Numbered from the stretch's first letter, positions 9,456-20,202 are shown. The stretch: DNA of 64,000 bases from Acidobacteriaceae bacterium (GCA_003134655.1 PLBY01000107.1:149279-213278); one strand, 5' to 3'. A program made the numbers and translations. The notes: generated from the letters alone by a model not told the origin.

Positions 9456-12400
9456 ATGCAAAAGTATTTCCTGCTGTTGCTGGTTCTGGCGTTAGCACTG
9501 CCTGCCAATGCGCAGAGTAACTACGGGGTTGTTAAAGGCACAGTTACTGATCCGCAGCATTTGCCGGTGGTGGGAGCCGCACTCCAGATGAAAGCCGTGA
9601 GCACTGGCGCTACTCGCCATCTGGTCACGAACCAACAAGGTATCTTCGAGGCGTCCGCACTGCTGCCGGACGATTATGTGCTGACCACGGAAGCACCAGG
9701 ATTTGCCCCGCAAACACAATCGGTTCGGCTTGAGGTTGGGCAGGAACTCGCGGTTGCCGTCAACCTGACTGTGAATCCGGTCAAGCAGGGAGTCGACGTC
9801 ACGGGGGCGAATGAGGTCCTGCACACGTCCGATGCCAGCGTTGGCGAGGTCGTTGAGCCTAAGTCTATCCGCGAGTTACCACTCAACGGACGAATGCTGA
9901 TCGATCTGGTGCTCACGGTACCGGGAGCCCGCGTGGGATTTGGCGCACAAACTGGCTCGACGAATCCTCTTTATTGGCGCCCAGGCCAGCGCTCCGCGGT
10001 TGTCCTTGGCGGCAGCCGCGCGAATGCGAATTTTTTCCTACTGGACGGTGCGACCAACACCGACCCGACCTTCAACACCCAAAACCTCAGCCCCTCTCCC
10101 GACGCGGTCAAAGAATTCCAGGTGGAAACCAGCAGCTACACGGCGGACATGGGTGGAGCGGGAGGCGGTCAGATCAACATTGTCACGCACTCGGGTTCGA
10201 ATCAATTCCATGGGACGGCCTACGAGTTTCTTCGGAACGGAGCGATGGATGCCAGTTCGTTCGGTTCGATGGGAAACAACCATCTGGTACAGAATAACTT
10301 TGGCGCCTCTTTCGGCGGACCTCTCCCCGGAGGGAAGACCTTCTTTTTCCTGAACTACGAAGGCCTCCGTTTGGCGCAATCGGATGCGCAGATTCTGACT
10401 GTGCCGACGCAAGCTGAGATTCAAGGGGATTTCAGTACGAGCCCCACCAAAATCTACGATCCAACAACCGCGGTAGCGAATCCGAGCTATGATCCGACCC
10501 AGCCGACCGGGCCATCGAACTATCCCTACACCCGCTCTCAGTTTTCCAACAATCAGATTCCGTCGGGAAGAATCAACCCCCTGCTGACCGCCTTCCTCAT
10601 GCAATACGTGCCCATGCCGAACATGATGATGATGGCTGGGGCCGCTGATTCCAACAACTACCTCGATGTGCGCACTGAAACGCACTTCCAGGATCAAGGT
10701 ACTCTGCGTGTAGATCACGACTTCTCGAACGGCGACACTCTTTTCGGAAGGTACAGTATCGGAACAGAGAAGGGATTCTCCCCCAGTAGCGGCGTGACCG
10801 CGACCACCGAAAACCTTCCCGGGTTCGGAGCAAACTTCGACAACCGCTCGCAGCAAGCCGTGATTTCCTGGAGCCATATCTTTGCCCCCAACAAGGTCAA
10901 TACCGGGTCGTTTGCGGTTTCCCGTTTGTCGATGGACCGTACGTCGCAAAACGACCGAGTGAATGACATCGTTAGCGCACTCGGCATCCAGGGCGTCGGA
11001 TTCGGCGGTCCGGGCGCATGGGGCGCTCCCTGGTTTGCGGCGCAGGGTTACACGGGCATCGGAGACACGTTCGCCGCCACGCCCATGCACGCCTGGGACA
11101 CGATGTACGAGTTCCGGGACACGTACACATGGCAGCGGGGACGCCACGGAATCAAATTCGGCGGCGACTTTCATTGGTATACGTGGCCCATGTGGGGATT
11201 TTTCCAGAACCGCGGCTACTACCAGTACACGAACGGGTATACGACGGAATTCGGATTCAATAACGGGACCGGCTCCGGGTTTGCCAGTTTGCTGCTGGAG
11301 CCTGCCTGCCGTCAAGCAACGTCAGGCGGGCATTCCACAAATGAATTTACGCAACTGGGGAAGCGATGCGTTTGTCGAGGATAGCTGGCAGGTAACGTCG
11401 ACCACGACGCTGAATCTTGGCGTGCGCTACGAATACTCCAACCCGCTCTACGACAAGGACAACACCAACACGAATCTGACCTTCCAGGAAGGCGTTCCCT
11501 CAGTTTTCGTCGGCGGAAGCCAAGGCTACCCGAAGGGTTTGATGTATTCGAACAAGCACAACTTTGCGCCTCGCATCGGAATCGCCAAGAGCCTTCCAGA
11601 CCACGGGTTGGTGGTGCATGCCTCCTACGGCATCTTCTTTACGCCGGTGGATCAGAACACATGGTGCAACCAGCGCCACAATGTGCCTTTCGTTTTTCCA
11701 GAAACGCAACAAGCGGACAACTTCACTCCTCCCGCCTCCCTCTATGCGAACGGTTTGAATTTCGGCACGCCAGTTCTGGGAACGGGTGCGCTCCCGGCGA
11801 CAACGGTGAGTTTTACAGCCTTCGATCCGCACGCGCCGGCACAATATGTTCAGCAGTGGAATGGTTCCGTGCAAAAGGCTCTGGGGAAGAATACATCCCT
11901 GGAAATAGGGTATCTGGGCGCTCGCGGATTTCACTTGCAGCGGTCGCACCTGATCAACAATGCGCCTCCCGGTCCCGGCCCAATAGGACCGAGGCGCCCG
12001 TTCAAGACGCTGACGTTCGTTCCCGAAACCGCGTTGCCGCCCAGCAGTGCGACGGATGCAGTGATTCAGAGCACGACGTTCCCGGTCAGCACCATCAACC
12101 TACTGGAAAACACTGCCCAGAGTTGGTACGACGCGGGCTACGTCAATGTGCGCCGCCGCTATTCGCACGGATTAAGCTTCCTGGCAAATTACACCTACTC
12201 CAAGAACCTGACCAACGCGCCGGATTTTCGTTCGCCGATGGATGAGTCCGCCATCCCGCAAAACAACAGTGACCTGGCCGCCGAAAAGGGGCCGGGATGT
12301 GACGTGCGCCATCGCTTCGCGCTGAGCAGCGTTTACGACATACCTGCGTTTCGCCGGGCAGAGTGGGTGAGTCTGGTCACGCGAAACTGGCATTTGTCCA

Positions 12401-12837
12401 CTATCTATCAGGTTGAATCGGGCATGCCGTTCACGATTTCCGTCTTCGGAGACACGGCGAATTCCGGAACCGTTCTGGGGGAAAACCCCATACGGGCCAA
12501 TGTCACCGGCAAGCCCGTATTCGGCCCCGGCACGCGCACTGCCGCAGAGTGGTTCAATCCCGCTGCTTTCGTTGCGCCCCCGGCCTACACCTTTGGCGAC
12601 GCCGGCCGGAATTCCGTCTACGGCCCGCGCCTGCAGTCCCTCGACCTTGCTCTGGTGCGTTCTTTCAACCTCACGGAAAGGGCCTCCTTCCAATTCCGTG
12701 CGGAGGTCTTCAACGCGCTCAACAAGACGAACCTAGGTACGCCGAACCGTTTCGTGAACACTCCGCAGTTCGGAACGATCACGATGGCGATGTCTCCGGC
12801 ACGCGAACTGCAGGTTAGCGCAAGGCTTTCGTTCTAA
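9456..12837 (+). pseudogene. Oar-like TonB-dependent receptor, disrupted by a frameshift
   Basis: Outer-membrane receptor for uptake of large substrates. It starts at ATG 9456 (signal peptide MQKYFLLLLVLALALPANAQ; the ATG at 9384 adds an unlikely leader). Then come a carboxypeptidase-regulatory-like domain (about 22-110), a plug domain (SIRELPLNGR; GGSRANANFFLLDG) and a long beta barrel ending LQVSARLSF with the C-terminal Phe of outer-membrane barrels. The reading frame breaks at about 11296-11308: the upstream frame reads FASLLLEPACRQ and stops at 11384, whereas the downstream frame reads LPAVKQRQAGIPQMNLRNW and runs to 12837. A net +1 insertion explains it, either one base or one copy of CCTG in CCTGCCTGCC. 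It follows two exported enzyme-like genes, a typical uptake context. Confidence 0.85.
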
Positions 12838-13178
12838 GAACTGACCGGCTAAGGCAACCATATTGTTGGTGCACGTGATGCGCACCATTTTCTGGACCCG
12901 GAGACCAGTGCGACTGCGTGAGAGTCGCGGTGTAGCAATGGATGGCGAGTGACGGGCTACTCGGAAGTAACTATCGCAAACAGCGATTGCGCTCATTGAG
13001 AAATGAGCCGACTAGGGTCTGTGAGCGATATCGAGATTTCTGAACAATTACTCGTTGGTTCAGACGTCAAAGGAAAAACGGCAAAGCTAAGGTAGTTTCA
13101 AAGTAGCCCAGTCCGAAGGCCGTCACCGTTGCCCAGCATTATTCTTACCGTTCACTTATCGAATACTTTCACTCCGCT
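12838..13178. other. 341-bp gap between convergent surface-protein genes
   Basis: No gene is seen. It includes a small hairpin, GCTCATT-GAGA-AATGAGC (12991-13008), without a following T-run. It separates the convergent ends of the receptor and FG-GAP genes, so it may serve as a termination region for both. Confidence 0.4.
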
Positions 13179-15439
13179 TTACTGCTGCACGCTCTGCGTG
13201 ACCGACGCCAAACTCTTGGTGATGTTTGAGTCTCCGTTGTATGTAGCTGTCACAATGGTAGAGCCCACGGCCAGCGTGGACGTTGTGAACTTGGCTTTGC
13301 CACCCGCGAGCTGAGCTGTCCCCAGCACCGTCTTCCCTGCTGTGAAGGTCATTGGCCCGGTGGCCGTGACTGTCGGCGAGGTGACTGTGGCGGTGAAGGT
13401 TACGGACTGCCCCATTATCGAGGGGTTCGGAGACGAAGCAAGCGTCGTTGAGCTGGTGGCTGGCTTGATCACCTGGTTCAGCACGGTCGAGCTGCTACCG
13501 AGGTTGTTCGCGTCGCCTTTGTAAACTGCAGTTAGCGCGTAGTTGTTGGCGTTTACCTTTGATCTGATTAGTGTGGCGATTCCGGAGCGGTTCAACGTAG
13601 CTGTGCCAAGACTATATACGCCATCCCACATGAAGTTTACGTTTCCGGTGGGTGTACCTGATGCCGAAGCTGTCACGGTCGCTGTCCATGTTACCGTCTG
13701 ACCGTAGATGGAAGGGTTGAGGGTGGACGACAAAGCCGTCGAAGTAACTGACTTAGTCGTCGTCTTCACTACCTGCTGGAGCGGGGCAGACATGCTGGGT
13801 CCAAAGCGACCTTCGCCGCTGTAAAGAGCAGTTACTCCCGTGGTGCCAGTCGGCAGCGAGGATGTGGTGATCGATGCAGTTCCTCCGCTGAGCAAAGCTG
13901 TGCCCAATATTTCCGGCGTGCCATATGAATAAAACGTCACCGGCCTCCCGTTCGGTGGCATTCCCGAGGTTGAGCTAACAATAGCGTTGAAGGTGACCGC
14001 TTGTCCTGCTGACGAAGGATTCAGCGAAGAAAAGAGGAAGGTCGTGGTTGGGACAAAAGTCGATGCGTTGTTGTTTAGCAGCACCCCAACGACGCCATCC
14101 CCCAAAGCATATTGAGGTGTGAACCGGTCTGATACAACTCTACGTCCGGCCATCCGTCTCCGTTCAAGTCTGCAGCGATTACGGACCAAGGGGTTTGTCC
14201 CCCCGAAGCGAAGGTTTGCAGGGTTGTTTGAAAGGTTCCATCGCCGTTACCCAGGAGCACGTCTACAGTACTTGCCCCGACCGTCAACATATCGACTTTC
14301 CCATCTCCGTTTAGATCCGCGAGCGATACCGACGTTCCGCCACCCGTGTTATAGGTCACTGGCGGTTGGAATGTTCCGCGATCATTACCCAGTAGCACAC
14401 TGACTGAGCCGGCATTTTCCACGACGAGATCGAGCTTATTGTCCCCGTTTAGATCTGCCACGGTGACATAGATAGAGTTGGTCCCCGCTGGGTCATAGGT
14501 CACCGCTGGCTGGAAGGTTCCATCGCCGTTGCCTAAGAGTATGCCTACGCTGCCTTCACCATAAAATTCACATATCGCGGCGCATTGATTTGCGACCAGA
14601 AGATCAGCCTTGCCGTCGCCGTTAATGTCCGCGACTGCGATAGAGGACGTCCCGTACCCTGCTGGGCTATAGGTGATGGCTGTTTGAAAGGTGCCATCTC
14701 CATTGCCCAGCAAAACACCGATAAGTCCTGCTTCGTCGAAAGGGCAGTAGCCGTTCCCATTCGAAGCGCAAAAATGGGCCACTGCAACCTCGAGCTTGCC
14801 GTCTCCATTCAGGTCCGCGAGAGCTAGGGATCGTCCCATGAATCCGCCCGAGTTGTAAGTTACGACTGCCTGAAAGGTACCATCACCGTTGCCCAGCAGG
14901 ACGCCAACGCAGCTCTGGCTCCCGTCCGCACAAAACTCATTTACAACGACGACGTCGAGCTTGCCGTCGCCATTAACGTCTGCAACTGCCAGCGAAGCCA
15001 GAAGTCCGCCGGTCTCGTAGTTCACCGCTGACTGAAATGTTCCATCGCCGTTTCCCAACAGGATGCCGACGACCGCACCGCTGCAAAGAACCGAGCAGAT
15101 CTCACCCGCCACGACTATGTCAGGTTTGCCGTCGCCGTTAAAATCTGCCGCGGCGATGGAAGCCGATCCGTAGCTGCCCCCGTCGAAAGTCAGAACCGGA
15201 AGCAAGGAAAGCAGAAGACCGCTGTCAGCATCGCTCGGCTCGGTGCGGGCTCCAGGTAGCGTCGGGCGAAGTTGCTCGCGCGCGGCCGTAGCGGCTGGCC
15301 CCTGAAGAGCCACATTGGAAGACTTGCCGGATGGCTGGCTCCAGGCGGCAGAAGCGGCCAGAACGACGAGAGCGGTGGTGAGCCCAACAAACATTGTTGG
15401 AATGAGAGCATTTGTTTTGGTGGTGCGCTGGCTGGTCAA
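13179..15439 (-). pseudogene. FG-GAP (VCBS) repeat protein with Ig-like domains, frameshifted
   Basis: A secreted beta-propeller/adhesin-like protein. From the start at 15439 there is a signal peptide (hydrophobic LTTALVVLAASAAWSQ), then about seven FG-GAP repeats recognisable by LLGNGDGTFQ and Ca-binding-type DLNGDGK motifs. The frame then breaks at about 14133-14145: after DLNGDGWPDV it runs to a stop at 14075, while the next frame resumes with VVSDRFTPQYALGDGVVGVLL and continues to 13179 with three bacterial Ig-like repeats (patterns LGTATL, VTALYSG, VTATYNGD). A one-base deletion or two-base insertion restores the frame. The apparent separate start inside the repeat is therefore not real. 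Function on the cell surface is inferred only. Confidence 0.8.
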
Positions 15440-15928
15440 GAGGAAACCTCCTCGGGTGCTTCAACCATTGGGGGACCCTGACTCGCGTCAAGCCGTTGGG
15501 ACGAGCACATTTGTGCTGGTTGCCATCCTGCGAGCCCGACTTGAGGAGCGGGTAGGATTGCGAGCGGAGGCGGCCAGTACGAGCGAACGTTAGCACTGGG
15601 CGGGAACCAAGTCAATCCGGGCTTTGACCGGCCAACTGGCGTAACCAGATGTGGCTGTTGAATAACTCCATTTTCGTCAAAAACAGCCGAAATTTGGTGG
15701 ATAGAAAATTTTCAGGAAGACCGAGTCGTTTGTAGGGCATCCTAGCGCAAAGTTTTTTTCAACCATTTTCTAGGACGGGAGTTTTTCAACAGCCACAGGC
15801 CTTTACACGCAAAATGTTTGTCGATAAGGGAATGTTTGCTTTCGACCAGCTATGCGTACCGACTGTAAGTGTTTCCGTTGCTGAGCGTTTTGCGGGAAAA
15901 ACAAAGCTGGGCCACCCGCGAACTCAGG
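15440..15928. other. 489-bp gap holding a MITE-like element
   Basis: Between the start of the FG-GAP gene and the end of a pseudopilin gene. No coding region is seen. The only structure found is the element at 15652-15795, bounded by terminal inverted repeats. Confidence 0.5.
15652..15795. mobile_element. MITE-like element with 18-bp terminal inverted repeats
   Basis: The left end reads TGGCTGTTGAATAACTCC (15652-15669). The right end is the reverse complement of TGGCTGTTGAAAAACTCC (ending at 15795), 17 of 18 positions identical. The 144-bp body has no open frame and is AT-rich. Ends of the CTGTTGAAAAACTC type are known from transposase-bearing elements such as the IS1182 group, so this may be a non-autonomous derivative. 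I see no obvious target-site duplication, and no second copy in the window. Confidence 0.6.
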
Positions 15929-16402
15929 TCACCAGGTGCTGTAGGCGGTTCCGTCTGTGGCGACGCCGCTCGAGGCCGAGTGCACGTCGGTGATTCCGGG
16001 TTCCTGCTGGTCCACCGCCATCATCACGTCTTCCTGCACCACTTCCCAGTTGGTTTCTTTCGTCATGGGATCTACCGGAATTTGCCGCAGATAGCCGGCC
16101 TGGACGAGATCGTCGAGCGACTGGGGGGCCTTCTGCTTGTCGAGCGTGTACTGCGAGATGACGCTACGCAGAGTGCTCAAGTTGGATCGCAAAACTGACT
16201 CGCGCGATTGGATGACAGTGCGGTTGTAATTCGGAATCGCGACTGCCATCAAGATGATGATGATGCTGATGACGATCATCATCTCCAGCAGCGTAAAACC
16301 GCTGGCATTGTTCCGCTTTCGGCTGTGGGCAAACTTGCGCAGGGACGCGTGACCTCTCAATCTGCTCGCGCTGTGCCCCAGATTGTTCACGTTCCCCAGC
16401 AT
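15929..16402 (-). CDS. Type II secretion/type IV pseudopilin (GspG-like)
   Basis: 157 residues. A long basic leader is followed by the prepilin peptidase site SGFTLLEMMIVISIIIILMA (cleavage after Gly, Glu at +5) and a hydrophobic helix of about 20 residues. The C-terminal part has the GspG-type pattern RQIPVDPMTKETNWEV and ends TDGTAYSTW. Such proteins are cleaved by PilD/GspO and assembled into a periplasmic pseudopilus. Its ATG directly abuts the stop codon of the preceding pseudopilin gene, indicating one transcript with that gene and probably with the secretin gene. Confidence 0.85.
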   Translation of the reverse strand: MLGNVNNLGHSASRLRGHASLRKFAHSRKRNNASGFTLLEMMIVISIIIILMAVAIPNYNRTVIQSRESVLRSNLSTLRSVISQYTLDKQKAPQSLDDLVQAGYLRQIPVDPMTKETNWEVVQEDVMMAVDQQEPGITDVHSASSGVATDGTAYSTW

Positions 16403-16885
16403 CTACCAGTCCTTATATTTCGTTCCGTCGAGCGCGGTGCCCTCCGACTTGGTGTAGACGTCGAACACGCTTTGTCCGCCCCAGGAATCGGAGTCGGGAT
16501 CGTCCTGCATCGAGCGCATGCCCCACTCTTTGCTCTTGGTCATGGGGTCTACAGGAATAGAACGCAGGAAGCGGATCTTCTTGCCACCCTGCGCTTCAAT
16601 TCCCTTGGTCAGTTCCTCAAGCGTAGGGGGATAGTGCTGGGCGTCGACCTTGGTTTGAAACATGTTCAGGTCGGCAGCATCTTTGTAGCGGTCGATGGCG
16701 TCGCGCATTTCCCACAACGCCTGGCGGAGTTCTTTTTCCTTCTCGCGTTGAATCGTGACTCGCGCCAGCGGCAGCGCCATGAGCGTAAGAATCGACATGA
16801 TGGTCGTCGCGATGATCAACTCCATGAGCGTGAAACCCCGCTCAGGCTTCGCGTTCGGCCCGTGATGGAATCTATGGAACATCAT
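16403..16885 (-). CDS. Type II secretion/type IV pseudopilin
   Basis: 160 residues with a short basic leader ending in the prepilin motif ERGFTLMELIIATTIMSILTL and the membrane helix behind it. The globular part has FLRSIPVDPMTKSKEWGMRS, the same IPVDPMTK pattern as its downstream neighbour, and ends ALDGTKYKDW. The two genes are thus paralogues that probably form different subunits of one pseudopilus. It lies between the secretin gene (150 nt upstream, with a hairpin repeat between) and the second pseudopilin. Confidence 0.85.
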   Translation of the reverse strand: MMFHRFHHGPNAKPERGFTLMELIIATTIMSILTLMALPLARVTIQREKEKELRQALWEMRDAIDRYKDAADLNMFQTKVDAQHYPPTLEELTKGIEAQGGKKIRFLRSIPVDPMTKSKEWGMRSMQDDPDSDSWGGQSVFDVYTKSEGTALDGTKYKDW

Positions 16886-16952
16886 TGTCTAAGCTCTGTC
16901 TCTCAGCTCTCACACCCCATTAACGTCTTCGGAGTGGATGAAAACTTTCCTC

Positions 16953-17007
16953 AGGGGCTAAAGCCCTAACAGAAAAAACGCTTGATCGCAGCGCTCAAAG
17001 CGCTGCG
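16953..17007. repeat. Palindromic intergenic repeats between secretin and pseudopilin genes
   Basis: AGGGGCTAAAGCCCT at 16953-16967 is a near-palindrome. CGCAGCGCT (16987-16995), CAA, AGCGCTGCG (16999-17007) forms a perfect 9-bp stem with a 3-nt loop. There is no T-run in the direction of the operon, so attenuation or mRNA-end protection is more likely than full termination. GGGCTAAAGCCC-type repeats are common between genes in Acidobacteriota (recalled, not searched). Confidence 0.6.
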
Positions 17008-17035
17008 CCACCCAAACGCGGCCGCCCAAAGGCTT

Positions 17036-19318
17036 CTACTGGATCGTGACTGACGCCTGCGCCCCGTTGACCGTGATCGCCTGCAGGCCTGGGTCGCGCG
17101 CTCCGCCTCGAGTAATGGTCAGGGGAGTCTGCCCATCTGTTTTTGCCTGGAACGTCAGCGTTACGACAGCACCCTGCCCGGAAACTCCCCCCACGCCGGG
17201 TGGCCGTGAGGCCGTAATCTGCGATTGTCCGACCATTTCGTCCTCGCGATGAGCCAAGGTTACGATCTGGCCATCCTGCGAAAGAAAGCCGCCATTCGAC
17301 ACGTTGACCAGTTGCAGCATTTTCGGATCGTAGTTTAACTGCACCGGCACGGAATGCACGTTCTGGGCGCCGGAAAGCAGCAGGTTCACCATAAACGTTC
17401 CACCCTTCGCCGCTTGAATAGTCGGAGGATCAAACAGGAAGCTGGCAGTGCCGCTTGGAGCCGCATTCGGAGTTGGCGGCTGCGCGGCTGGCGCCGGATT
17501 TGCCTGGGGCTGTATCGACGGCGTGCCCGGTTGAACTGGCGCCGGAGCGGCCTGCGGCCTTCTCGAATGGAGTTCGATCGTTGTCGAGGTGCCAATATCG
17601 ATGGCCCGCTGGTTGATCTCGCTGACTTCCGTGCCACGAATAATGTGAGGCACGATGGCAAAAATGATTTCGTTTTCCGAGTGATCCTGCGTGGTCTGTC
17701 CGAACAGGTACTTGAGAATCGGAATCTGCGCCAATCCCGGAATGCCGGCCAAGGATTTCGTCTGCTGGTCTTCCATGATTCCGCCCATCAAGTTGGCTTC
17801 GCCGTCGCGGAGACGAATCTCGTGTTCGATCTTGCGCTGCCCGATGATGGGCTGGCTGATGCCGCCAATGTTGGACTGGCCCGTCACCGCCGAAACGTCC
17901 ATGGTGATCTTCAGCGTGACTTCACCATTGGCGTGCACATGCGGCGTAATTTCGATATTCACGCCTACGTCGAGATACTGGAACTGGGTATTGACCAGCG
18001 GGTTGATGCCCACACCGCCGATGCCCGGCTGGAACGATCCGGTTGCGACCGGAACGCGATCGCCGATCTTGAGCGAAGCTTTCTGCCCATCCAGAGCGCG
18101 AATCTGCGGATTCTGAATCAGCTTCGTGTCGCTGTTGTTCATGACCGCCGACAAGTTGGCGGACGGAATGACGACCTGGAAGTTGGTGGCGTTCAGGTTG
18201 CCGAGCGAGTTCAGGTTGATCCCCGAAGTTCCGGAGCCCGTGGTTGTAGTTCCAGTCGTCCCCGTAGTCGTGCCGGTGGTGGTGGTCGTGTTATTCAGAT
18301 TCGACTGCAGAGTTACCGTGGCGCTGGTCGGCGGACTCAGTCCCAGCGTGCGCGACCTGTCTTTGCTGACTTGCATAACCGCGATGTCGACGATGACCTC
18401 TGGACGCGCCTTGTCCAGATCTTCCACGAGTTTTTCCGCCAGCGCGATCTGATCAGGGGTCCCCCGCACAACCAGGGCATTCTGTGAAAGCAACTGCTGC
18501 ACGCGCTGCACATCGAGCACGGCGCGAATTGCATTCACCACATCCTGCAGTTCAGTGGGAGCCGAGAGATTCGTAAGATAAAAAGTCTTGAGGACGCTCT
18601 GTTCCAATTCCTTGCGCTTGGCGGGATTGTCTGTCGCGACGAAGATCGTATTCAGGGTGACCGGCCGCCAGAAGGTTTTCGACTCCAGCGCCGTAATCTC
18701 CAGCGCCTCTTCCAGCGTGACTCCGTTCAGTTCAACCTTGATCTGTTTAGGAGTGTAATCGGGATCGAACAACACGTTGATTCCGGCCAGTTGGCCGATC
18801 GTTCGATAAACGGTGTCGGATTTGTCGGTCAACTTGACGGTGATCGGGATGTTCGAGATGGGAGCGAGTTCGACCGGACCTGCCGCTTCGCGAACCTTGC
18901 GCTCCAGGCCAGCCGGCGGCCCGGCGGCCTGCGGCTGAGGATTCCGCTGGTCGTTGATCATCTTCAGCGTGCGGTTCAGTTCCTGCTTGGCGATGAACAG
19001 CGCCGGATCGATAGCCAGCGCTTTTTGGAACTCAGCTACGGCCTCGTCGAGTTTGCCGTCTTCGCGCAGCTTCTGCCCGTTGTGAACAATCGAGGCCGCC
19101 GCTTCAAAACGGATGCGTTCGAAAGAGGCCCGATAGCGCAGATCCTTGGGCTTGAGGTCGTAGCACTGCTTGAAGAAACCATAGGCCACCTCGTACTGCT
19201 GGCGAGCCTCGGCGTCCTGACCTTTGGCATAGAGATCTTTGACTTTGTCGGCGGTGGCGGGGAGCGTGGCAATCGCGACCAGCAACAGCAGTAGTGCCGG
19301 GCGCATCAGGCGTCTCAT
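17036..19318 (-). CDS. Secretin (GspD/PilQ-like) with N-terminal TPRs and C-terminal cohesin-like domain
   Basis: 760 residues. It has a signal peptide (LLLLLVAIATLPATA), a TPR-type helical region (about 25-130: YEVAYGFFKQCYDLKPKD; AVAEFQKALAIDPALF), secretin N-domains, and the secretin pore domain (about 390-590) with LIQNPQIRALDGQKASLKIGDRVPV and GGIMEDQQTKSLAGIPGLAQIPILKYLFG. A Pro/Ala-rich linker is followed by a cohesin-type domain (about 625-760: SFLFDPPTIQAAKGGTFMVNLLLSGAQ; VQLNYDPKMLQLVNVSNG). Secretins form the outer-membrane gate of type II secretion or type IV pili. The cohesin-like tail is unusual and may bind partner proteins. It leads the two pseudopilin genes. Confidence 0.88.
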   Translation of the reverse strand: MRRLMRPALLLLLVAIATLPATADKVKDLYAKGQDAEARQQYEVAYGFFKQCYDLKPKDLRYRASFERIRFEAAASIVHNGQKLREDGKLDEAVAEFQKALAIDPALFIAKQELNRTLKMINDQRNPQPQAAGPPAGLERKVREAAGPVELAPISNIPITVKLTDKSDTVYRTIGQLAGINVLFDPDYTPKQIKVELNGVTLEEALEITALESKTFWRPVTLNTIFVATDNPAKRKELEQSVLKTFYLTNLSAPTELQDVVNAIRAVLDVQRVQQLLSQNALVVRGTPDQIALAEKLVEDLDKARPEVIVDIAVMQVSKDRSRTLGLSPPTSATVTLQSNLNNTTTTTGTTTGTTGTTTTGSGTSGINLNSLGNLNATNFQVVIPSANLSAVMNNSDTKLIQNPQIRALDGQKASLKIGDRVPVATGSFQPGIGGVGINPLVNTQFQYLDVGVNIEITPHVHANGEVTLKITMDVSAVTGQSNIGGISQPIIGQRKIEHEIRLRDGEANLMGGIMEDQQTKSLAGIPGLAQIPILKYLFGQTTQDHSENEIIFAIVPHIIRGTEVSEINQRAIDIGTSTTIELHSRRPQAAPAPVQPGTPSIQPQANPAPAAQPPTPNAAPSGTASFLFDPPTIQAAKGGTFMVNLLLSGAQNVHSVPVQLNYDPKMLQLVNVSNGGFLSQDGQIVTLAHREDEMVGQSQITASRPPGVGGVSGQGAVVTLTFQAKTDGQTPLTITRGGARDPGLQAITVNGAQASVTIQ

Positions 19319-19667
19319 TCGATATTCCTCACGAGATGATCCTCTTTATTACAGTGTTCGCCGGGCAAGCAGTTTTTCCACGCTTCGGCGCAGTCCCTTT
19401 GGATTCTTGCGCGGAAAATCCACTCCAAATATACGAAAAACACTTTCGGTGAGGCGATTATAGCATCGCCGTTTCCGGCTCCCGAAGTCCTTGTGCACGC
19501 GGGAGTTACACTCTTTGGTCGTAGGCCTAACGGGTCTTCCCGGCTTTCGCCTCCCGCGCCCGGGCTTCCGGACCTTGGTGCCCCCCTTTTTGACCTCGGA
19601 CGCCCGAACTCCGGCAGCCGAAAGCCGGAAGCCGAATCATGCGTTAAGATAACTACTCCTTAACCCC
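19319..19667. other. 349-bp divergent promoter region (secretin / smpB)
   Basis: Separates the minus-strand secretin operon from plus-strand smpB, so both promoters should lie here, though no convincing -35/-10 pair stands out. It contains a 10-bp inverted repeat, CCGGCTTTCG (19540-19549) and CGAAAGCCGG (19619-19628). No gene is seen. Confidence 0.4.
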
Positions 19668-20195
19668 ATGGCCCGCCAATCTAGCCACCAGACCAAGCCT
19701 AACCCGGAGAAAGCCCCGCGCCGCGACCCGACCGCCTCCGGGGACCGGGACGCCGCCGTTAATAGGATCGCTTCACATAACTACTTCTTGCTGGAAAAAT
19801 TTGAGGCTGGGGTGGTTCTTACCGGGACTGAAGTCAAGTCCGTCCGGGGCGGCCTCGCGAATCTCAAGGACTCCTACGGCTTAGTGAAGGACGATGCGGT
19901 CTGGCTCCTGAACGCCCATATCGGCCCCTACGAGCACGGCAACATCTTTAACCATGCCCCTTTGCGCACTCGCAAGCTTCTGATGCATCGCGAGGAGATC
20001 CGCAAACTGATCGGGAAGACCCAACAGAAGGGCTTAACCCTGATCCCGACCCGGATGTACTTCAAGAACGGCAGGGTGAAGGTTGAGTTGGCCTTGGCCA
20101 AGGGCAAGCAGCTTTGGGACAAGCGTGAGACCGAGCGGCGTCGCAGCGCGGATAAAGAAGCCCGGGAAGCTATCAGCCGCAGCCGCAAGGCCTAG
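19668..20195 (+). CDS. smpB: SsrA-binding protein SmpB
   Basis: Partner of tmRNA in rescuing stalled ribosomes. At 175 residues it is slightly long because of a 25-residue basic N-terminal extension rich in Lys, Pro and Arg. Family motifs are [50 protein letters not shown] and [31 protein letters not shown], plus a basic C-terminal tail that normally enters the ribosomal mRNA channel. The tmRNA gene (ssrA) is not in the window. The vapBC promoter begins only 7 nt after its stop codon. Confidence 0.97.
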   Translation: MARQSSHQTKPNPEKAPRRDPTASGDRDAAVNRIASHNYFLLEKFEAGVVLTGTEVKSVRGGLANLKDSYGLVKDDAVWLLNAHIGPYEHGNIFNHAPLRTRKLLMHREEIRKLIGKTQQKGLTLIPTRMYFKNGRVKVELALAKGKQLWDKRETERRRSADKEAREAISRSRKA

Positions 20196-20202
20196 AGCGA
20201 TA

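Noticed and set aside
13179-14189. Separate gene starting at 14189
   Set aside because: The first 15 codons are out-of-frame FG-GAP sequence; the remainder is the continuation of the upstream gene after a frameshift.
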